Shown here piece by piece: positions 15,619 to 23,659 of a stretch of 39,847 nt of DNA. The DNA comes from a virus. The notes below the pieces were generated by a model, which saw only the letters and a list, made by a program, of their open reading frames with translations, had not been told where the DNA came from and ran no database searches. The position numbers were made by a program, and so were the translations under genes. The DNA is taken from IMG/VR virus record IMGVR_UViG_3300019888_000010, positions 1 to 39,847 of that record; one strand, written 5' to 3'. The stretch's first letter is position 1. Each line of letters starts with the position of its first letter.

Positions 15619-16913
15619 TTCTGGCTGGGCTGCATCTTCGCGATTTGCTCTTTGCCCAGGGCGGTGAGCGCGTCGGTCCATTCCCCGGCTGCCTGTCCGG
15701 CCTTCCAGAGGTCCGACAACTCTTCCTTGGTGGTAGCCGCCTTCACCTTGTCCGTCCAGGACGCCGGCCGTACGCGAGTAGGCGGCTGGGCCTCCACTTC
15801 CTCCAGGGCGGCTATGGCGGCGGCTGATGCTGCGGCCTTGGCCGCCGCCAGGGCCTCGTCCAGGCCGGGGGCGACCTCGCTGCGGACCTTGGCCGCAGCT
15901 GCGGCCGAAGCTTCCAGGAGGGCCTCTGTCTCCTCCACCGGCCGGGATTCCGGTTTCTTCAGCTCAGCCATGACCAGTGGAGATTCCGCCACGCCGATGG
16001 AGTGGGTGATGGTCCGGTGCCGGCGCCACTCCCTGGCGTCGTAGCAGAGCTGAGCGCCCGTAGCGACCCCGGAGAGGTCCAGGGCGATGAGTTCCGCCCG
16101 AGCCTTCCCTACCGGGAGGTGGACCACCAGAGCCCAGTCCTGGGACACCTGGGGCATGGCTTCGTACCGCCATGAGTCCGGGTTCCAGATCGCGTCAGCG
16201 ACCGCGTAAAGGTACAGCTGAATGGATATCTCATTCCATCCGTATGACAGGTCCCGCCCGGTTTTCAGGTCCAGGATCACCCAGGTGTCTTTGGGGATCG
16301 TGACGGTGTGGTGTTCGTCCACCGAAAACTCGATGTCTCGGGTGAGCTGGGCGATCCGGTCGAACGTGCCTGCGACCCGGAATTTGTTCACCACCACGAT
16401 GCGTTCGATGGCCTTGGCCGGGATGCGTAGCCCGTATTCCTTCAGCAAGGCGCTGTAGGCGGTCGTGTCGCGCTTCCAGGCCTTGGGCACCTGGATCTCT
16501 TCCCCACGGTCCAACGACTCCGTGAAGCTGTGCAGCGCCGTGCCCAGGCTGGCCGCCACCTTGGCCCCGGCCGCCTTTTTCGCTTCCTCCACGATCTCAT
16601 CGAGTTCCTTGCGGTTCTCAATCGGCGTGGCCGCCGTCAGCGCGTAGAGGTCCTCGCGCATCGTGACGCCCTTGATCGCCATCCGCTGCATCCACGCGTT
16701 GAGCGCGAACGTGTCGGCGATCGCCTTCGCGAACGTGGTGGCCCGGGTCCAGGGAACCTCGCCCTTGGCCGGTGCGGCGAACGCACCTTTGGCGGTCTTT
16801 TTCTGGGGGAGCACCGGAAGCATGTACCGCCCCCACCGGTCCCGCTTCACCTTGTCCTCGTCCACCACCGTCGTCTCGGCGCTGGCGAACACGTCCACCT
16901 CTTCGTCACTCAT
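15615..16913 (-). CDS. RecB/Cas4-like PD-(D/E)XK exonuclease
   Basis: This encodes 432 residues. The full nuclease motif set is visible: 'GTALHSFTE' (H128), 'AGTFDR' (D185), 'VILDLKTG' (D215, K217) and 'QLYLY' (Q232, Y236). The N-terminus ('RDRWGRYMLP', 'TRATTFAKAIADTFALNAWMQRM') is typical of actinophage proteins of this family. The enzyme probably works with the phage polymerase and helicase in replication-associated recombination or DNA processing. Residues about 330-385 are an Ala-rich helical segment not needed for the nuclease. It overlaps the upstream zinc-ribbon gene by 8 bases and the downstream one by 4. Confidence 0.85.
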   Translation of the reverse strand: MSDEEVDVFASAETTVVDEDKVKRDRWGRYMLPVLPQKKTAKGAFAAPAKGEVPWTRATTFAKAIADTFALNAWMQRMAIKGVTMREDLYALTAATPIENRKELDEIVEEAKKAAGAKVAASLGTALHSFTESLDRGEEIQVPKAWKRDTTAYSALLKEYGLRIPAKAIERIVVVNKFRVAGTFDRIAQLTRDIEFSVDEHHTVTIPKDTWVILDLKTGRDLSYGWNEISIQLYLYAVADAIWNPDSWRYEAMPQVSQDWALVVHLPVGKARAELIALDLSGVATGAQLCYDAREWRRHRTITHSIGVAESPLVMAELKKPESRPVEETEALLEASAAAAAKVRSEVAPGLDEALAAAKAAASAAAIAALEEVEAQPPTRVRPASWTDKVKAATTKEELSDLWKAGQAAGEWTDALTALGKEQIAKMQPSQK

Positions 16914-17100
16914 CCTCGTACCCTTCTGGCCAGCACTGGTCGCAGCACACTTCCCCCTCGACGTACCGAACGCGGTCCCCTTCCATCATCAACGACCCGC
17001 AGTCGCCGCAGTCGCTGTTCCAGCCGGGCTCAACGGCGGCCCGGAACACGGGACCCACGTCGGCCCTATCCTCTGGTGTGGTGAACGGGTCCTTGCTCAT
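16906..17100 (-). CDS. Small zinc-ribbon protein
   Basis: This encodes 64 residues. 'CGDCGSLMMEGDRVRYVEGEVCCDQCW' (residues about 31-57) is a classic treble-clef/zinc-ribbon layout with CxxC pairs. It overlaps the nuclease gene by 8 bases and the upstream gene by 4 (ATGA). A DNA-binding or nuclease-partner role would fit but is not shown. Confidence 0.65.
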   Translation of the reverse strand: MSKDPFTTPEDRADVGPVFRAAVEPGWNSDCGDCGSLMMEGDRVRYVEGEVCCDQCWPEGYEDE

Positions 17101-17366
17101 TTCGGCCGCTTGGCGTTCTCGACCATCGCGTGCATCTCGTCCTTGTCCACTTCCGTCGGATCGTCGTTCGGGAAATAGATTTTGTCCGCTTCCTCTCCTG
17201 CCTTTTCCAATTCAGCGTTGCTCCGGAGCTTCTCCTCCAAATACTCGATGTGATCCCGCATGGCGGCGTTCTCAGTGATTAATAGGCGGATCTTCAGGAT
17301 GACGGCAAAGTCACGCGTCGACGGTGGGAGCCCGAACAGGCTTTTGAGCTGGATGAGGAATTCCAT
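17097..17366 (-). CDS. Hypothetical coiled-coil protein
   Basis: This encodes 89 residues with a strong AAAGGAAAT ribosome site before the ATG. Residues about 20-62 ('AVILKIRLLITENAAMRDHIEYLEEKLRSNAELEKAGEEA') form a likely coiled coil, and the C-terminus is acidic. No family is recognised. It lies at the head of the zinc-ribbon/nuclease cluster and overlaps the next gene by 4 bases. Confidence 0.6.
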   Translation of the reverse strand: MEFLIQLKSLFGLPPSTRDFAVILKIRLLITENAAMRDHIEYLEEKLRSNAELEKAGEEADKIYFPNDDPTEVDKDEMHAMVENAKRPK

Positions 17367-17456
17367 GATATTTCCTTTGATCGTAACGGATGTTGGTGAA
17401 CCGAGCGGCCAGCGGGGCCAGGTGTCGTCGCCGCGTGGCCGCCCGGCGGCTGGGGG

Positions 17457-17960
17457 TTAATCCAGGTAGTTCTCATACCAGTTGTTCAGCTCACTGATCA
17501 CATCGGTGAAAGCGTCCACCCGACCCTGCCAGTAGGCGACGGTATCCGTGATGGTGGCATCGTCACGGGCCTGGATAGCGAAATCCAGCCGGGCCTGCCA
17601 CAGGTCTTTCCACTCGTCGACTTTCTTCCCCAGCCCGCCGTGAGGGCCCATCTCGGTGGCGTATCTGGGACCGTCGACAGAGGGTTTATCAAAATCAAGC
17701 CCAGTGAAGTCCAGGGAACCTAACGGTTTCTTCGCGCTGAAGACAAGGAAAGACTGCCCTCTTGTGGTAGGACGGACTTGGACGTTGTACTTGGATTCCA
17801 TCACTCCAACAACCAAGTGGGCGAACGGGGTCGGCATGCTCTGCGTGACGTATTCGTCCGATCCAGCGATGAGTCCGTAGGAAGTATTGTTACCCAACCG
17901 GTGACACGTATCGTCCAGATCGTGTCCCAGTTCGGTTATGCCGTAATTAGGAAGAGCCAT
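17457..17960 (-). CDS. Hypothetical protein
   Basis: This encodes 167 residues. The ATG at 17960 is chosen over the one at 17966 because AAGGA lies 8 bases before it but too close to the other. The protein has no recognised motif; it looks like a soluble mixed fold with an aromatic, acidic C-terminal helix ('YWQGRVDAFTDVISELNNWYENYLD'). About 90 bases without a gene follow it on the - strand, holding only a small GC-rich hairpin (17438-17450). Confidence 0.6.
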   Translation of the reverse strand: MALPNYGITELGHDLDDTCHRLGNNTSYGLIAGSDEYVTQSMPTPFAHLVVGVMESKYNVQVRPTTRGQSFLVFSAKKPLGSLDFTGLDFDKPSVDGPRYATEMGPHGGLGKKVDEWKDLWQARLDFAIQARDDATITDTVAYWQGRVDAFTDVISELNNWYENYLD

Positions 17961-17988
17961 GATCATTTTCCTTACGTGACGGTGAAGT

Positions 17989-18014
17989 AGCCGGCCGCCT
18001 GGTGGCGGCCGGCT
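17989..18014 (-). terminator. Hairpin between two leftward hypothetical genes
   Basis: A perfect 11-bp stem (17989-17999 with 18004-18014) with a 4-nt loop lies between the stop at 18020 and the start at 17960. It has no T-run and may only reduce read-through, since no clear promoter follows. Confidence 0.55.
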
Positions 18015-18019
18015 GAGGA

Positions 18020-18400
18020 CTACCGGGTGGGTCGGATGTCCAGATCGTTGAACATCTTGATGTCTGCTTCGCGTAGGACGGCGTTGTCGAAAGCCTCTTC
18101 CCACGGGGTGGTGGCTTCCGGGAGGGCGGCCGCAACGGTCTTCTCAGTGGTCAGGGTCTTGGTCTCGACGATGTCCAACACGCCACCGTGGGTGCTGAAC
18201 CAACCCTCTGGGACCAGGGCGACCGACTGGGAGGTGACACCGGCCGGGGTCATGTACCGGATCGGGCCGTAGAGCTTGCCGTTGCGCAATCCGTGCACGC
18301 AGACCTTGCCGTCGCTCAGCGGACTCGGGTCCGTCACGACGTATTCCTTGCCGGACTTGCTGAGAACGATCTGGCCCTGGTGGTATTCGAAAGCGGTCAT
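18020..18400 (-). CDS. Hypothetical protein under a 10-bp-repeat array
   Basis: This encodes 126 residues from the ATG at 18400, preceded by AGGGAGCC. The N-terminal part ('YHQGQIVLSKSGKEYVVTDPSPLSDGKVCVHGLRNGKLYGPIRYMTP') is beta-rich, reminiscent of small barrel folds; the C-terminus is helical. No family is recognised. It is the first gene after the repeat array at 18453-18486, so that array probably controls it and the genes downstream. Confidence 0.6.
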   Translation of the reverse strand: MTAFEYHQGQIVLSKSGKEYVVTDPSPLSDGKVCVHGLRNGKLYGPIRYMTPAGVTSQSVALVPEGWFSTHGGVLDIVETKTLTTEKTVAAALPEATTPWEEAFDNAVLREADIKMFNDLDIRPTR

Positions 18401-18447
18401 GTCTGGCTCCCTGGGAAGTGGGCGTGTGCCGTGCAAGGACAAGTCTC

Positions 18448-18768
18448 TCACAGTAGACAAGGGTCGTCAAGGATAGACAAGGCTAGACGCCGCTTTGCCC
18501 CAAGATGCCCACCTTCCGACGCATTACAACGTGAGCACGCCGGCTGGATGTTTTCCCGCACGTACCGGCCGCCCTCGCACCCCGGAACGATCCGGTCCGC
18601 CGTCACCGTGTCGACGGTGAGGATGCGCAGGCACCCCTCAGCCGTCCCCAGACAGCACAGGACGGTGACGCCGTTACCCCACTCGGCCACCAGCCACTCA
18701 CGCCGCTTACGGCGGTCGGACGACGAACCGCGAGCGTTGCGGTTCGTCGTCCCCCTCTTCACCGTCAC
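18448..18768 (-). CDS. HNH endonuclease
   Basis: This encodes 106 residues from a GTG overlapping the helicase stop (GTGA). The segment 'DTVTADRIVPGCEGGRYVRENIQPACSRCNASEGG' (residues about 53-87) is the HNH core: D-R-I/V-P-G, then N-I-Q-P-A-C-x-x-C-N. The start 'RGTTNRNARGSSSDRRKRREWL' is typical of actinophage HNH proteins. A Cys pair upstream ('CCLGTAEGC') may be a worn zinc site. Free-standing phage HNH proteins act in DNA nicking or packaging or are mobile; here it lies far from the terminase. The last codons overlap the 10-bp-repeat array. Confidence 0.8.
   Translation of the reverse strand: MTVKRGTTNRNARGSSSDRRKRREWLVAEWGNGVTVLCCLGTAEGCLRILTVDTVTADRIVPGCEGGRYVRENIQPACSRCNASEGGHLGAKRRLALSILDDPCLL
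18453..18486 (-). promoter_or_regulatory. 10-bp direct-repeat array A (- orientation)
   Basis: On the - strand three tandem units CTAGCCTTGT, CTATCCTTGA, CGACCCTTGT are followed by CTAC. The array lies 53 bases before the ATG at 18400 and overlaps the 3' end of the HNH gene. TTGTCT and TCTACT boxes 17 bp apart within it could act as -35 and -10 elements, but the repeat could equally be an operator. Confidence 0.7.
18718..18752 (-). terminator. Strong hairpin inside the 5' end of the HNH gene
   Basis: A perfect 14-bp stem (18718-18731 with 18739-18752) with a 7-nt loop lies 16-50 bases inside the HNH reading frame, just after the helicase stop. It may terminate part of the helicase transcripts and so limit HNH expression, or be an RNA processing site. 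A protein-coding coincidence is possible, since the Arg-rich start of this family is variable. Confidence 0.45.
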
Positions 18769-20420
18769 CGCTTGGCCACCTTGTCCAGGAACCGGCTGGC
18801 GATGTGGATGCTGATTTGGTCGCTCAGCTCACCTCGCGTCTGCCCGTTCATCTCGATGTTGTACCGGGCCGCCATCCCCAGCTGGGCGTCCGACGGCTTG
18901 CGGGACTTGGCCCGCCAGCTGGACGACTTGCTGGACACCGACGGGTCGATCTCCTGGGCTTCCTGCTCGCCCCAACTCATCGCCATCTCGACCCCCAGCC
19001 CCTTGTGCAGCCAGGTCCCGCCGACCGTCGAGTACGGGCCGCACTTGCCTACGTCGTACGTCCCGTCCGTGCGGGGCCAGAGGAAGATCGTGGCGCCCTT
19101 GACCGGCACGAACCACTTACCGCCGTACGTTCGCAGCCAGACGCTGGGCGATGATTCGAACAGCTGGACCTCCACCCCAGCCCGATCACCCTCGATGCGC
19201 TCCCGGGCGCCCTCCAGGATCGTGATGGCTTCCTCTTCCCGGGCCAGAGCCTCCATGAGGCTCTCGCCGGGCAGGGGCTTGGTCTCGGTGACGGTGAGGT
19301 CCGCGATGGTCGCCAGGGGCAGCCTGCCGGCCACGCCGACAACGTCCAGCACCAGCGCGCCGGTCTTCCCGGACCACGGCGCCGGCCGCAGCACGCGTCC
19401 GACCATCTGGACGTAGAGGGCGGCGTTGGTAGTCGGCCGGGCGATGATCGCGACCTCGACCTCTGGCAGATCGAAACCCTCCGTCAGCACCATGCACGAC
19501 GCGATGATCTTCGTCTCCCCAGCCCGTACCCGCTTGTAGATCAGCTGGCGGTCTTCGGTTGGGGTGTCGCCCGTGACCACCTCGGTGACGATGCCGGCCT
19601 CGTTGAGATCATCGGTGAACGCGATGGCGGACGCGACCGACGGGGCGAACAGGATGCCGGGCCGGGGAATGGCGTTGTCGTGGTGGCCGTCGTCAATGCT
19701 GGCGTGCTCCCAGTACGCGTCGGCGATCTCTTTGCCGGCGCCGGACGCGACCATCGCATCCCCGAGCTTGCCCTCCTGGTAGTCGCCATGACTGCGGGCG
19801 ACGGTGGCCAGGTCCAGGCCGTCAACGGTGACCCGGATGCCGCGCACGTCGCTCAGGTGCCCGTGCGCGATGCCGTACGTGATGTCCTTGCGGTAGGCGA
19901 TCTTCTCCCAGACCCGGCCCAGCTGCTTCTCGTCGGCCCGGCTCATGGTGGCGGTGAAACCGACGGCGCGCGTGGTCAGGAAGGGGTTCATCACCCCGAA
20001 CCACTCCAGGGTGTCGACGTAGCTCTTGGCGCTGGCGTGGTGGCACTCATCGACGATGATCAGGTCGTACGTGTCGGCCGGGATCACCATCCGGCGCTGC
20101 GATCGGCCGAGAGTCTGGACGCTGGCCACCACCACATCGGCGTACGGCTGATTCAGCTCTGCCTTGATGACCCCCGTCAGCGCGCCGGGGGCGGCCGCCT
20201 CGACCTTGGCCAGCGTCTGGCGGACGAGCTCGTCACGGTGGACGAGGATGAGGGTGCGGTGCCCGGCGGCGTGCTCTCGGGCAACCATGTCGGCGAAGAT
20301 CACCGTCTTGCCCATGCCGGTCGGTAGGACGACGGCCGGCCGGCGAACGTCGTCAGCCCACGCCTTGTTGACGGCGTCGACTGCTCCGGTCTGGTAGTCG
20401 CGTAGGGCGAGGGTTTTCAC
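18765..20420 (-). CDS. SF2 DEAD/DEAH-type DNA helicase
   Basis: This encodes 551 residues. Motifs are clear: Q-type start 'LRDYQTGAVDAV', Walker A 'PTGMGKT' (33-39), DEAH-box variant 'DECHH' (124-128), motif III 'FTATMS' (155-160) and motif VI 'QMVGRVLRP' (338-346). This places it with the UvrB/RecG/XPB-like helicases found in many phages. It probably remodels forks or recombination intermediates. Residues beyond about 400 form an extra domain of unknown role. The start at 20420 follows a 10-bp-repeat array by about 50 bases, and the stop overlaps the HNH start. Confidence 0.88.
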   Translation of the reverse strand: MKTLALRDYQTGAVDAVNKAWADDVRRPAVVLPTGMGKTVIFADMVAREHAAGHRTLILVHRDELVRQTLAKVEAAAPGALTGVIKAELNQPYADVVVASVQTLGRSQRRMVIPADTYDLIIVDECHHASAKSYVDTLEWFGVMNPFLTTRAVGFTATMSRADEKQLGRVWEKIAYRKDITYGIAHGHLSDVRGIRVTVDGLDLATVARSHGDYQEGKLGDAMVASGAGKEIADAYWEHASIDDGHHDNAIPRPGILFAPSVASAIAFTDDLNEAGIVTEVVTGDTPTEDRQLIYKRVRAGETKIIASCMVLTEGFDLPEVEVAIIARPTTNAALYVQMVGRVLRPAPWSGKTGALVLDVVGVAGRLPLATIADLTVTETKPLPGESLMEALAREEEAITILEGARERIEGDRAGVEVQLFESSPSVWLRTYGGKWFVPVKGATIFLWPRTDGTYDVGKCGPYSTVGGTWLHKGLGVEMAMSWGEQEAQEIDPSVSSKSSSWRAKSRKPSDAQLGMAARYNIEMNGQTRGELSDQISIHIASRFLDKVAKR

Positions 20421-20464
20421 TGGGTGTCTCCTGGGTGACGGGGAAACGCTTGCGAGCGGAGCCT

Positions 20465-20494
20465 ATCGGACTAGTCAAGGATAGACAAGGGTAG
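20465..20494 (-). promoter_or_regulatory. 10-bp direct-repeat array B (- orientation)
   Basis: On the - strand two good units CTACCCTTGT and CTATCCTTGA are followed by a worn third (CTAGTCCGAT). It lies between a strong terminator and the helicase start at 20420. TTGTCT followed 17 bp later by TAGGCT fits a -35/-10 pair. The order terminator, array, gene argues that the array is a promoter region. Confidence 0.72.
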
Positions 20495-20501
20495 ACAGAG
20501 A

Positions 20502-20533
20502 AATGACCCCATATCCGAAGACATGGGGTCATT
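20502..20533 (-). terminator. Terminator after the 103-residue gene
   Basis: A perfect 11-bp stem (20502-20512 with 20523-20533) with a 10-nt loop, followed on the - strand by a short T-rich stretch. It lies 20 bases after the stop at 20554. Confidence 0.75.
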
Positions 20534-20553
20534 ATCCTGATTATCTGAATCGA

Positions 20554-20865
20554 TCAATGAGGCATGGCACTCATCGCTGCGATCTCTCGGTAGTTGATCG
20601 ACTGAACCTGTGACCGGAGCGACCCCATCACGTCGCCCTTGGCGTACCGCGCCACCATCACAGCCTCACACAGCTCGGCCATCTCGATACGCCATGCCGC
20701 CGGACCCTGTTGCTCAATCTCGTCAACGATCAGGACGCAGCAGGCGCACTCGCACTCGAATCCGGTGCCCTTGTGCGGGCCGTGGGTGGGGGTTTGCATG
20801 CAGGTGCACGTGTACTCAGTGACCTGGAGCGTGATCGGGAACAGGACCTGTTGGGCTGAGCGCAT
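20554..20865 (-). CDS. Hypothetical Cys-rich small protein
   Basis: This encodes 103 residues; the ATG overlaps the stop of the upstream gene (TGATG). The stretch 'YTCTCMQTPTHGPHKGTGFECECACC' (residues about 18-43) has six Cys and two His and may bind metal. The rest is helical ('AAWRIEMAELCEAVMVARYAKGDVMGSLRSQVQ'). No family is recognised. It forms a two-gene unit with the preceding gene, closed by the terminator at 20502-20533. Confidence 0.6.
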   Translation of the reverse strand: MRSAQQVLFPITLQVTEYTCTCMQTPTHGPHKGTGFECECACCVLIVDEIEQQGPAAWRIEMAELCEAVMVARYAKGDVMGSLRSQVQSINYREIAAMSAMPH

Positions 20866-21194
20866 CACGCCACCGCCGGATCGAACACGAAACCGGAGTC
20901 CGAGACCGGCATCCCGTCCGGCGTCTTTGGGGTGAAGGCGGCCAGGTCGTCACCCTTGTCGGTGAACAGGTCCACCACCTGCATCACCGCCGTCCCGCCC
21001 CGTAGGGCGATGTTGCGGGCCATGATCTCGGCCTCAGCGGTGTCCCGCTGGCGGTAGAGGGTGAACCGGCCGGTCGCCGGCCGGGCGAAGTCCCGCAGCC
21101 ACTGGTTGGCGGCGTTCAGGTGGACGGTGAAGGGGTAGGCGTAGACCACACGCAAGATCACTCCGGGGGCGACGGCGGCGCTAGATTTGGCCAT
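20865..21194 (-). CDS. Hypothetical early protein
   Basis: This encodes 109 residues from the ATG at 21194, chosen because AGAAAGG precedes it; the open frame before it covers the promoter region. Strands ('VILRVVYAYPFTVHLNAANQWL', 'RFTLYRQRDTAEAEIMARNIALRGGTAVMQVVDLF') dominate. No family is recognised. It is the first gene after array C and is divergent from the HTH gene, so it may be the first leftward early gene. Confidence 0.62.
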   Translation of the reverse strand: MAKSSAAVAPGVILRVVYAYPFTVHLNAANQWLRDFARPATGRFTLYRQRDTAEAEIMARNIALRGGTAVMQVVDLFTDKGDDLAAFTPKTPDGMPVSDSGFVFDPAVA

Positions 21195-21246
21195 GACGGG
21201 CCTTTCTGAGGACGTTTCGGGGACGAGGAACACGCTCGCAGACTCG

Positions 21247-21266
21247 CCAAGGATAGTCAAGGGTAG
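21247..21266 (-). promoter_or_regulatory. 10-bp direct-repeat array C in the divergent control region (- orientation)
   Basis: On the - strand CTACCCTTGA and CTATCCTTGG are in tandem, flanked by weaker copies. The array sits between the leftward gene starting at 21194 and the rightward HTH gene starting at 21291. It may serve both directions; for the HTH gene a -10-like TATGGT at 21278-21283 is only 7 bases from the ATG, which would give a leaderless mRNA. Confidence 0.65.
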
Positions 21267-21290
21267 ACAAAATCGGGTATGGTCAGCCGC

Positions 21291-21494
21291 ATGGACAACA
21301 CCTTGTACGCCACCAGAGCAGAGGCCGCTACGTTCCTGGGCGTTTCGCTGCGGACCATCGACCGCTACATCGAGGATGGCACCCTGACCGCCTTCCGAAT
21401 CAGGGGCATCCAGTCGGTGCGGGTCAAGGTCGCTGACCTTGACAACATCCTGGAGCGCAAAGCCGCCAAGAACGCCGACGTGGGAGCACAGTAA
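21291..21494 (+). CDS. HTH DNA-binding protein, excisionase/MerR-like
   Basis: This encodes 67 residues. 'YATRAEAATFLGVSLRTIDRYIEDGTLTAFRIRGIQSVRVKVADLDNIL' (residues 6-54) is the winged helix of the excisionase/MerR-like family (HTH_17). An in-frame ATG at 21279 would add four residues but has no better ribosome site; the 21291 start would suit a leaderless transcript. No integrase is present, so it is more likely a transcription regulator than an excisionase. It lies beside array C, which makes it the best candidate to read the 10-bp repeats. A strong terminator follows. Confidence 0.82.
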   Translation: MDNTLYATRAEAATFLGVSLRTIDRYIEDGTLTAFRIRGIQSVRVKVADLDNILERKAAKNADVGAQ

Positions 21495-21526
21495 AGAGAC
21501 CGGACGCTTGATAGCGTCCGGTCTCT
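21495..21526 (+). terminator. Strong terminator after the HTH gene
   Basis: A perfect 13-bp stem (21495-21507 with 21514-21526) with a 6-nt loop begins directly after the stop codon. It isolates the regulator from the polymerase gene, which starts at 21594; a smaller hairpin near 21538-21556 follows. Confidence 0.78.
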
Positions 21527-21593
21527 CGACAACCCCCGAGGTAGTCCCCTTACCTCACCGTTTCCCGTCACAGAAACATGAGGCAACACTAGC

Positions 21594-23483
21594 ATGCCTA
21601 CGTTCCCCGCCCTGGTCAGAGCAACGACCACTGTTGACCCTCCGTGCGTACCCGCTGTCACAGGTACCCACCACATCGCACCGCTGCGGGCCGACTACAC
21701 CGCCGGCGATTACGACACCGTCCGGCAGGCCTGCCGCCCGTTGCTCGCCGACGGCCAGCCGGTCGCCGTCGACATCGAGACGTTCGGGCTGGGGTCGGAC
21801 GCGCGCCGGCTGAAGTGCGTCGCGCTCGCCGACAAGAACCAAGCCGTCGTCCTGGACCCGCGTGAGGAGGGGCACGCGTTCCTGCTGCGCCGATTCTTCG
21901 CCCAGGCCCCCCGCCTGATCTTCCACAACAGCCCGTTCGACGTGCCCAACCTGCACGTCAACGGCCTGTTCGACCTGGACTGGTGCGCCAAGATCACCGA
22001 CACGTTGATCTACGCCCGGCTGGCCTATCCCGCCATCACCGTCCGCAAGACCCTGGAGGCCCTGTCGGCCCGGCACCTGGGCATCGACACCAAGGTCACC
22101 ATCGAGAAAATCTTCCGGATGCTCGGCCTGACCAAGACCGAAGGTTTCCGGCGGATGGACATCGACACCCCGATCTACCTGATGAGCAACGCCGCTGACG
22201 CCGTCGCCACCGCCCGGCTGCTCCCGTTCGTCCGACAGGCCGCGTACGACAAGCTCACCACCGGCCACCCGTTCACCGCCATGGGCGTATCCGGCGACGA
22301 GGCCTGGCGGTTGGTGGAGCGCGAGCAGCGCATCAACCGGATGATGCTGCGCCGGGCGTGCGTCGGGCTGAAGGTTGACTTTGATTTTCTTGACCAGTAC
22401 CGCGAGACGAACAACGCCGACCGATACGCCGCTGAAGCGGGATTGACCGAGGCGGGAGTGCGGCCGGGGAACGCGGGTGACCTGATCACCGCGTTACAGC
22501 AACGCGACGCGCTTCCCCCCAGCCACCCGCTGACGCCGGGCGGCAAGGACGGCAAGAACAAGAAACCCTCCACCAAGGCCGAGCACCTGGAGCTTCTGTC
22601 CGACCCGATCGCCCAACTTTTCGTGCGGGCAAAGGAAATAGCCAAGATTGAGGACGACTACCTCCAGAAAGTGATCGACCTGGAGACCGGTGGCCGCATT
22701 CATCCGGTGCTGAAGCTGTTGGCCGCCACCCACGGGCGCGCGTCGATGGCCGATCCGCCGGTCCAACAGTTCCCTGAGCTGGCACGCGGCATCGTGCTGT
22801 TCGACGAGGACCACACGTCGTTGGACTGGAAGCAGATTGAGCCAGTGTTCGGGGCCAACGTCGCCCAGGACTCCGCCGTGTTGGGCGGGTACGACTCGGG
22901 AATGAGCGACCTGTATGACGACGTTGCCCGGCTGGCCGTGGTGCCACGCAAGGTCGCCAAGGTGATCGTGCTGGCGTTGATGTACGGCGAAGGCCTGGAC
23001 AAGATGGCCGCCGCCCTGGGACTGGACTACGAGGGCGCCAAGGCACTGCGGGGCAAGGTGTGGCGGGCGATGCCGAAAACCACTCAGCTGTTGTTTCGGC
23101 TGAAGGATATCGCCGGCAATCACGGGATGGTGTTCACCATGGCCGGCCGCATCGTGGATGTCCCGATGGGGCCGGGGTTCAAGGACAAGGACACCGGACT
23201 GGTCGGGCCGCCCACCCGGCAGACGCACAAGGGACCCAACTATTTCTGCTGCGGTGGGGCCTACGATATTTTGGCTGAAACATTGATAAGTATCGACGAG
23301 GCAGGGCTTGGTGACGCTGTTTCTATTACCATGCACGACGAAATTGTGTGCGCAACGTCGGCCGCACACGACATCGACAAGATAATGCAGACCCCACCGG
23401 AGCGTTTTTGCTTGCTGGCAAAGAGAACTCCGGTGCTGCGTACCGACAGGGCTGACCTAGGCACAAGGTGGGACGTCGCATGA
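21594..23483 (+). CDS. DNA polymerase, family A (PolA-like) with 3'-5' exonuclease domain
   Basis: This encodes 629 residues. The exonuclease domain shows 'DIETFG' (D60, E62) and 'FHNSPFD'. The polymerase domain shows motif A 'SLDWKQIEPVF' (D411), motif B R452-x3-K456-x7-Y464-G and motif C 'MHDEIV' (H581, D582, E583). Motif A has Trp where most PolA enzymes have Tyr/Phe-Ser. There is no 5'-3' exonuclease domain, as usual in phage enzymes. It replicates the phage genome. A GAGGC site precedes the ATG. It overlaps the next gene by 4 bases. Confidence 0.92.
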   Translation: MPTFPALVRATTTVDPPCVPAVTGTHHIAPLRADYTAGDYDTVRQACRPLLADGQPVAVDIETFGLGSDARRLKCVALADKNQAVVLDPREEGHAFLLRRFFAQAPRLIFHNSPFDVPNLHVNGLFDLDWCAKITDTLIYARLAYPAITVRKTLEALSARHLGIDTKVTIEKIFRMLGLTKTEGFRRMDIDTPIYLMSNAADAVATARLLPFVRQAAYDKLTTGHPFTAMGVSGDEAWRLVEREQRINRMMLRRACVGLKVDFDFLDQYRETNNADRYAAEAGLTEAGVRPGNAGDLITALQQRDALPPSHPLTPGGKDGKNKKPSTKAEHLELLSDPIAQLFVRAKEIAKIEDDYLQKVIDLETGGRIHPVLKLLAATHGRASMADPPVQQFPELARGIVLFDEDHTSLDWKQIEPVFGANVAQDSAVLGGYDSGMSDLYDDVARLAVVPRKVAKVIVLALMYGEGLDKMAAALGLDYEGAKALRGKVWRAMPKTTQLLFRLKDIAGNHGMVFTMAGRIVDVPMGPGFKDKDTGLVGPPTRQTHKGPNYFCCGGAYDILAETLISIDEAGLGDAVSITMHDEIVCATSAAHDIDKIMQTPPERFCLLAKRTPVLRTDRADLGTRWDVA

Positions 23484-23659
23484 CCCCGACACGAATAGTC
23501 AAAGCATCTGACCGTGATTTGCTGGACAGGCTGGAAGACCTACGAGTGCTCATCAGTCCGCTGTCCGACGCTGTTTCGGGTGACGTAAAGGAAAAAGCTA
23601 GAGCAGAGCGAATCAAAGTCCGGGACCAGATCCTCATCCGTATGGCTGGCCGCTCATGA
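23480..23659 (+). CDS. Small helical hypothetical protein between polymerase and primase
   Basis: This encodes 59 residues from an ATG overlapping the polymerase stop (ATGA). It is charged and helical ('RDLLDRLEDLRVLISPLSDAVSGDVKEKARAERIKVRDQILIRMAG'). No family is recognised. A GTG at 23468 could add four residues. It overlaps the next start by 4 bases, so polymerase, this protein and the primase-helicase are translationally linked; a small replication cofactor is plausible. Confidence 0.6.
   Translation: MTPTRIVKASDRDLLDRLEDLRVLISPLSDAVSGDVKEKARAERIKVRDQILIRMAGRS

Noticed and set aside
21291-21494. Excisionase-like HTH protein as a sign of a temperate phage.
   Set aside because: No integrase, attachment-site-like repeat, ParAB or classic repressor was found anywhere in the circularised genome.
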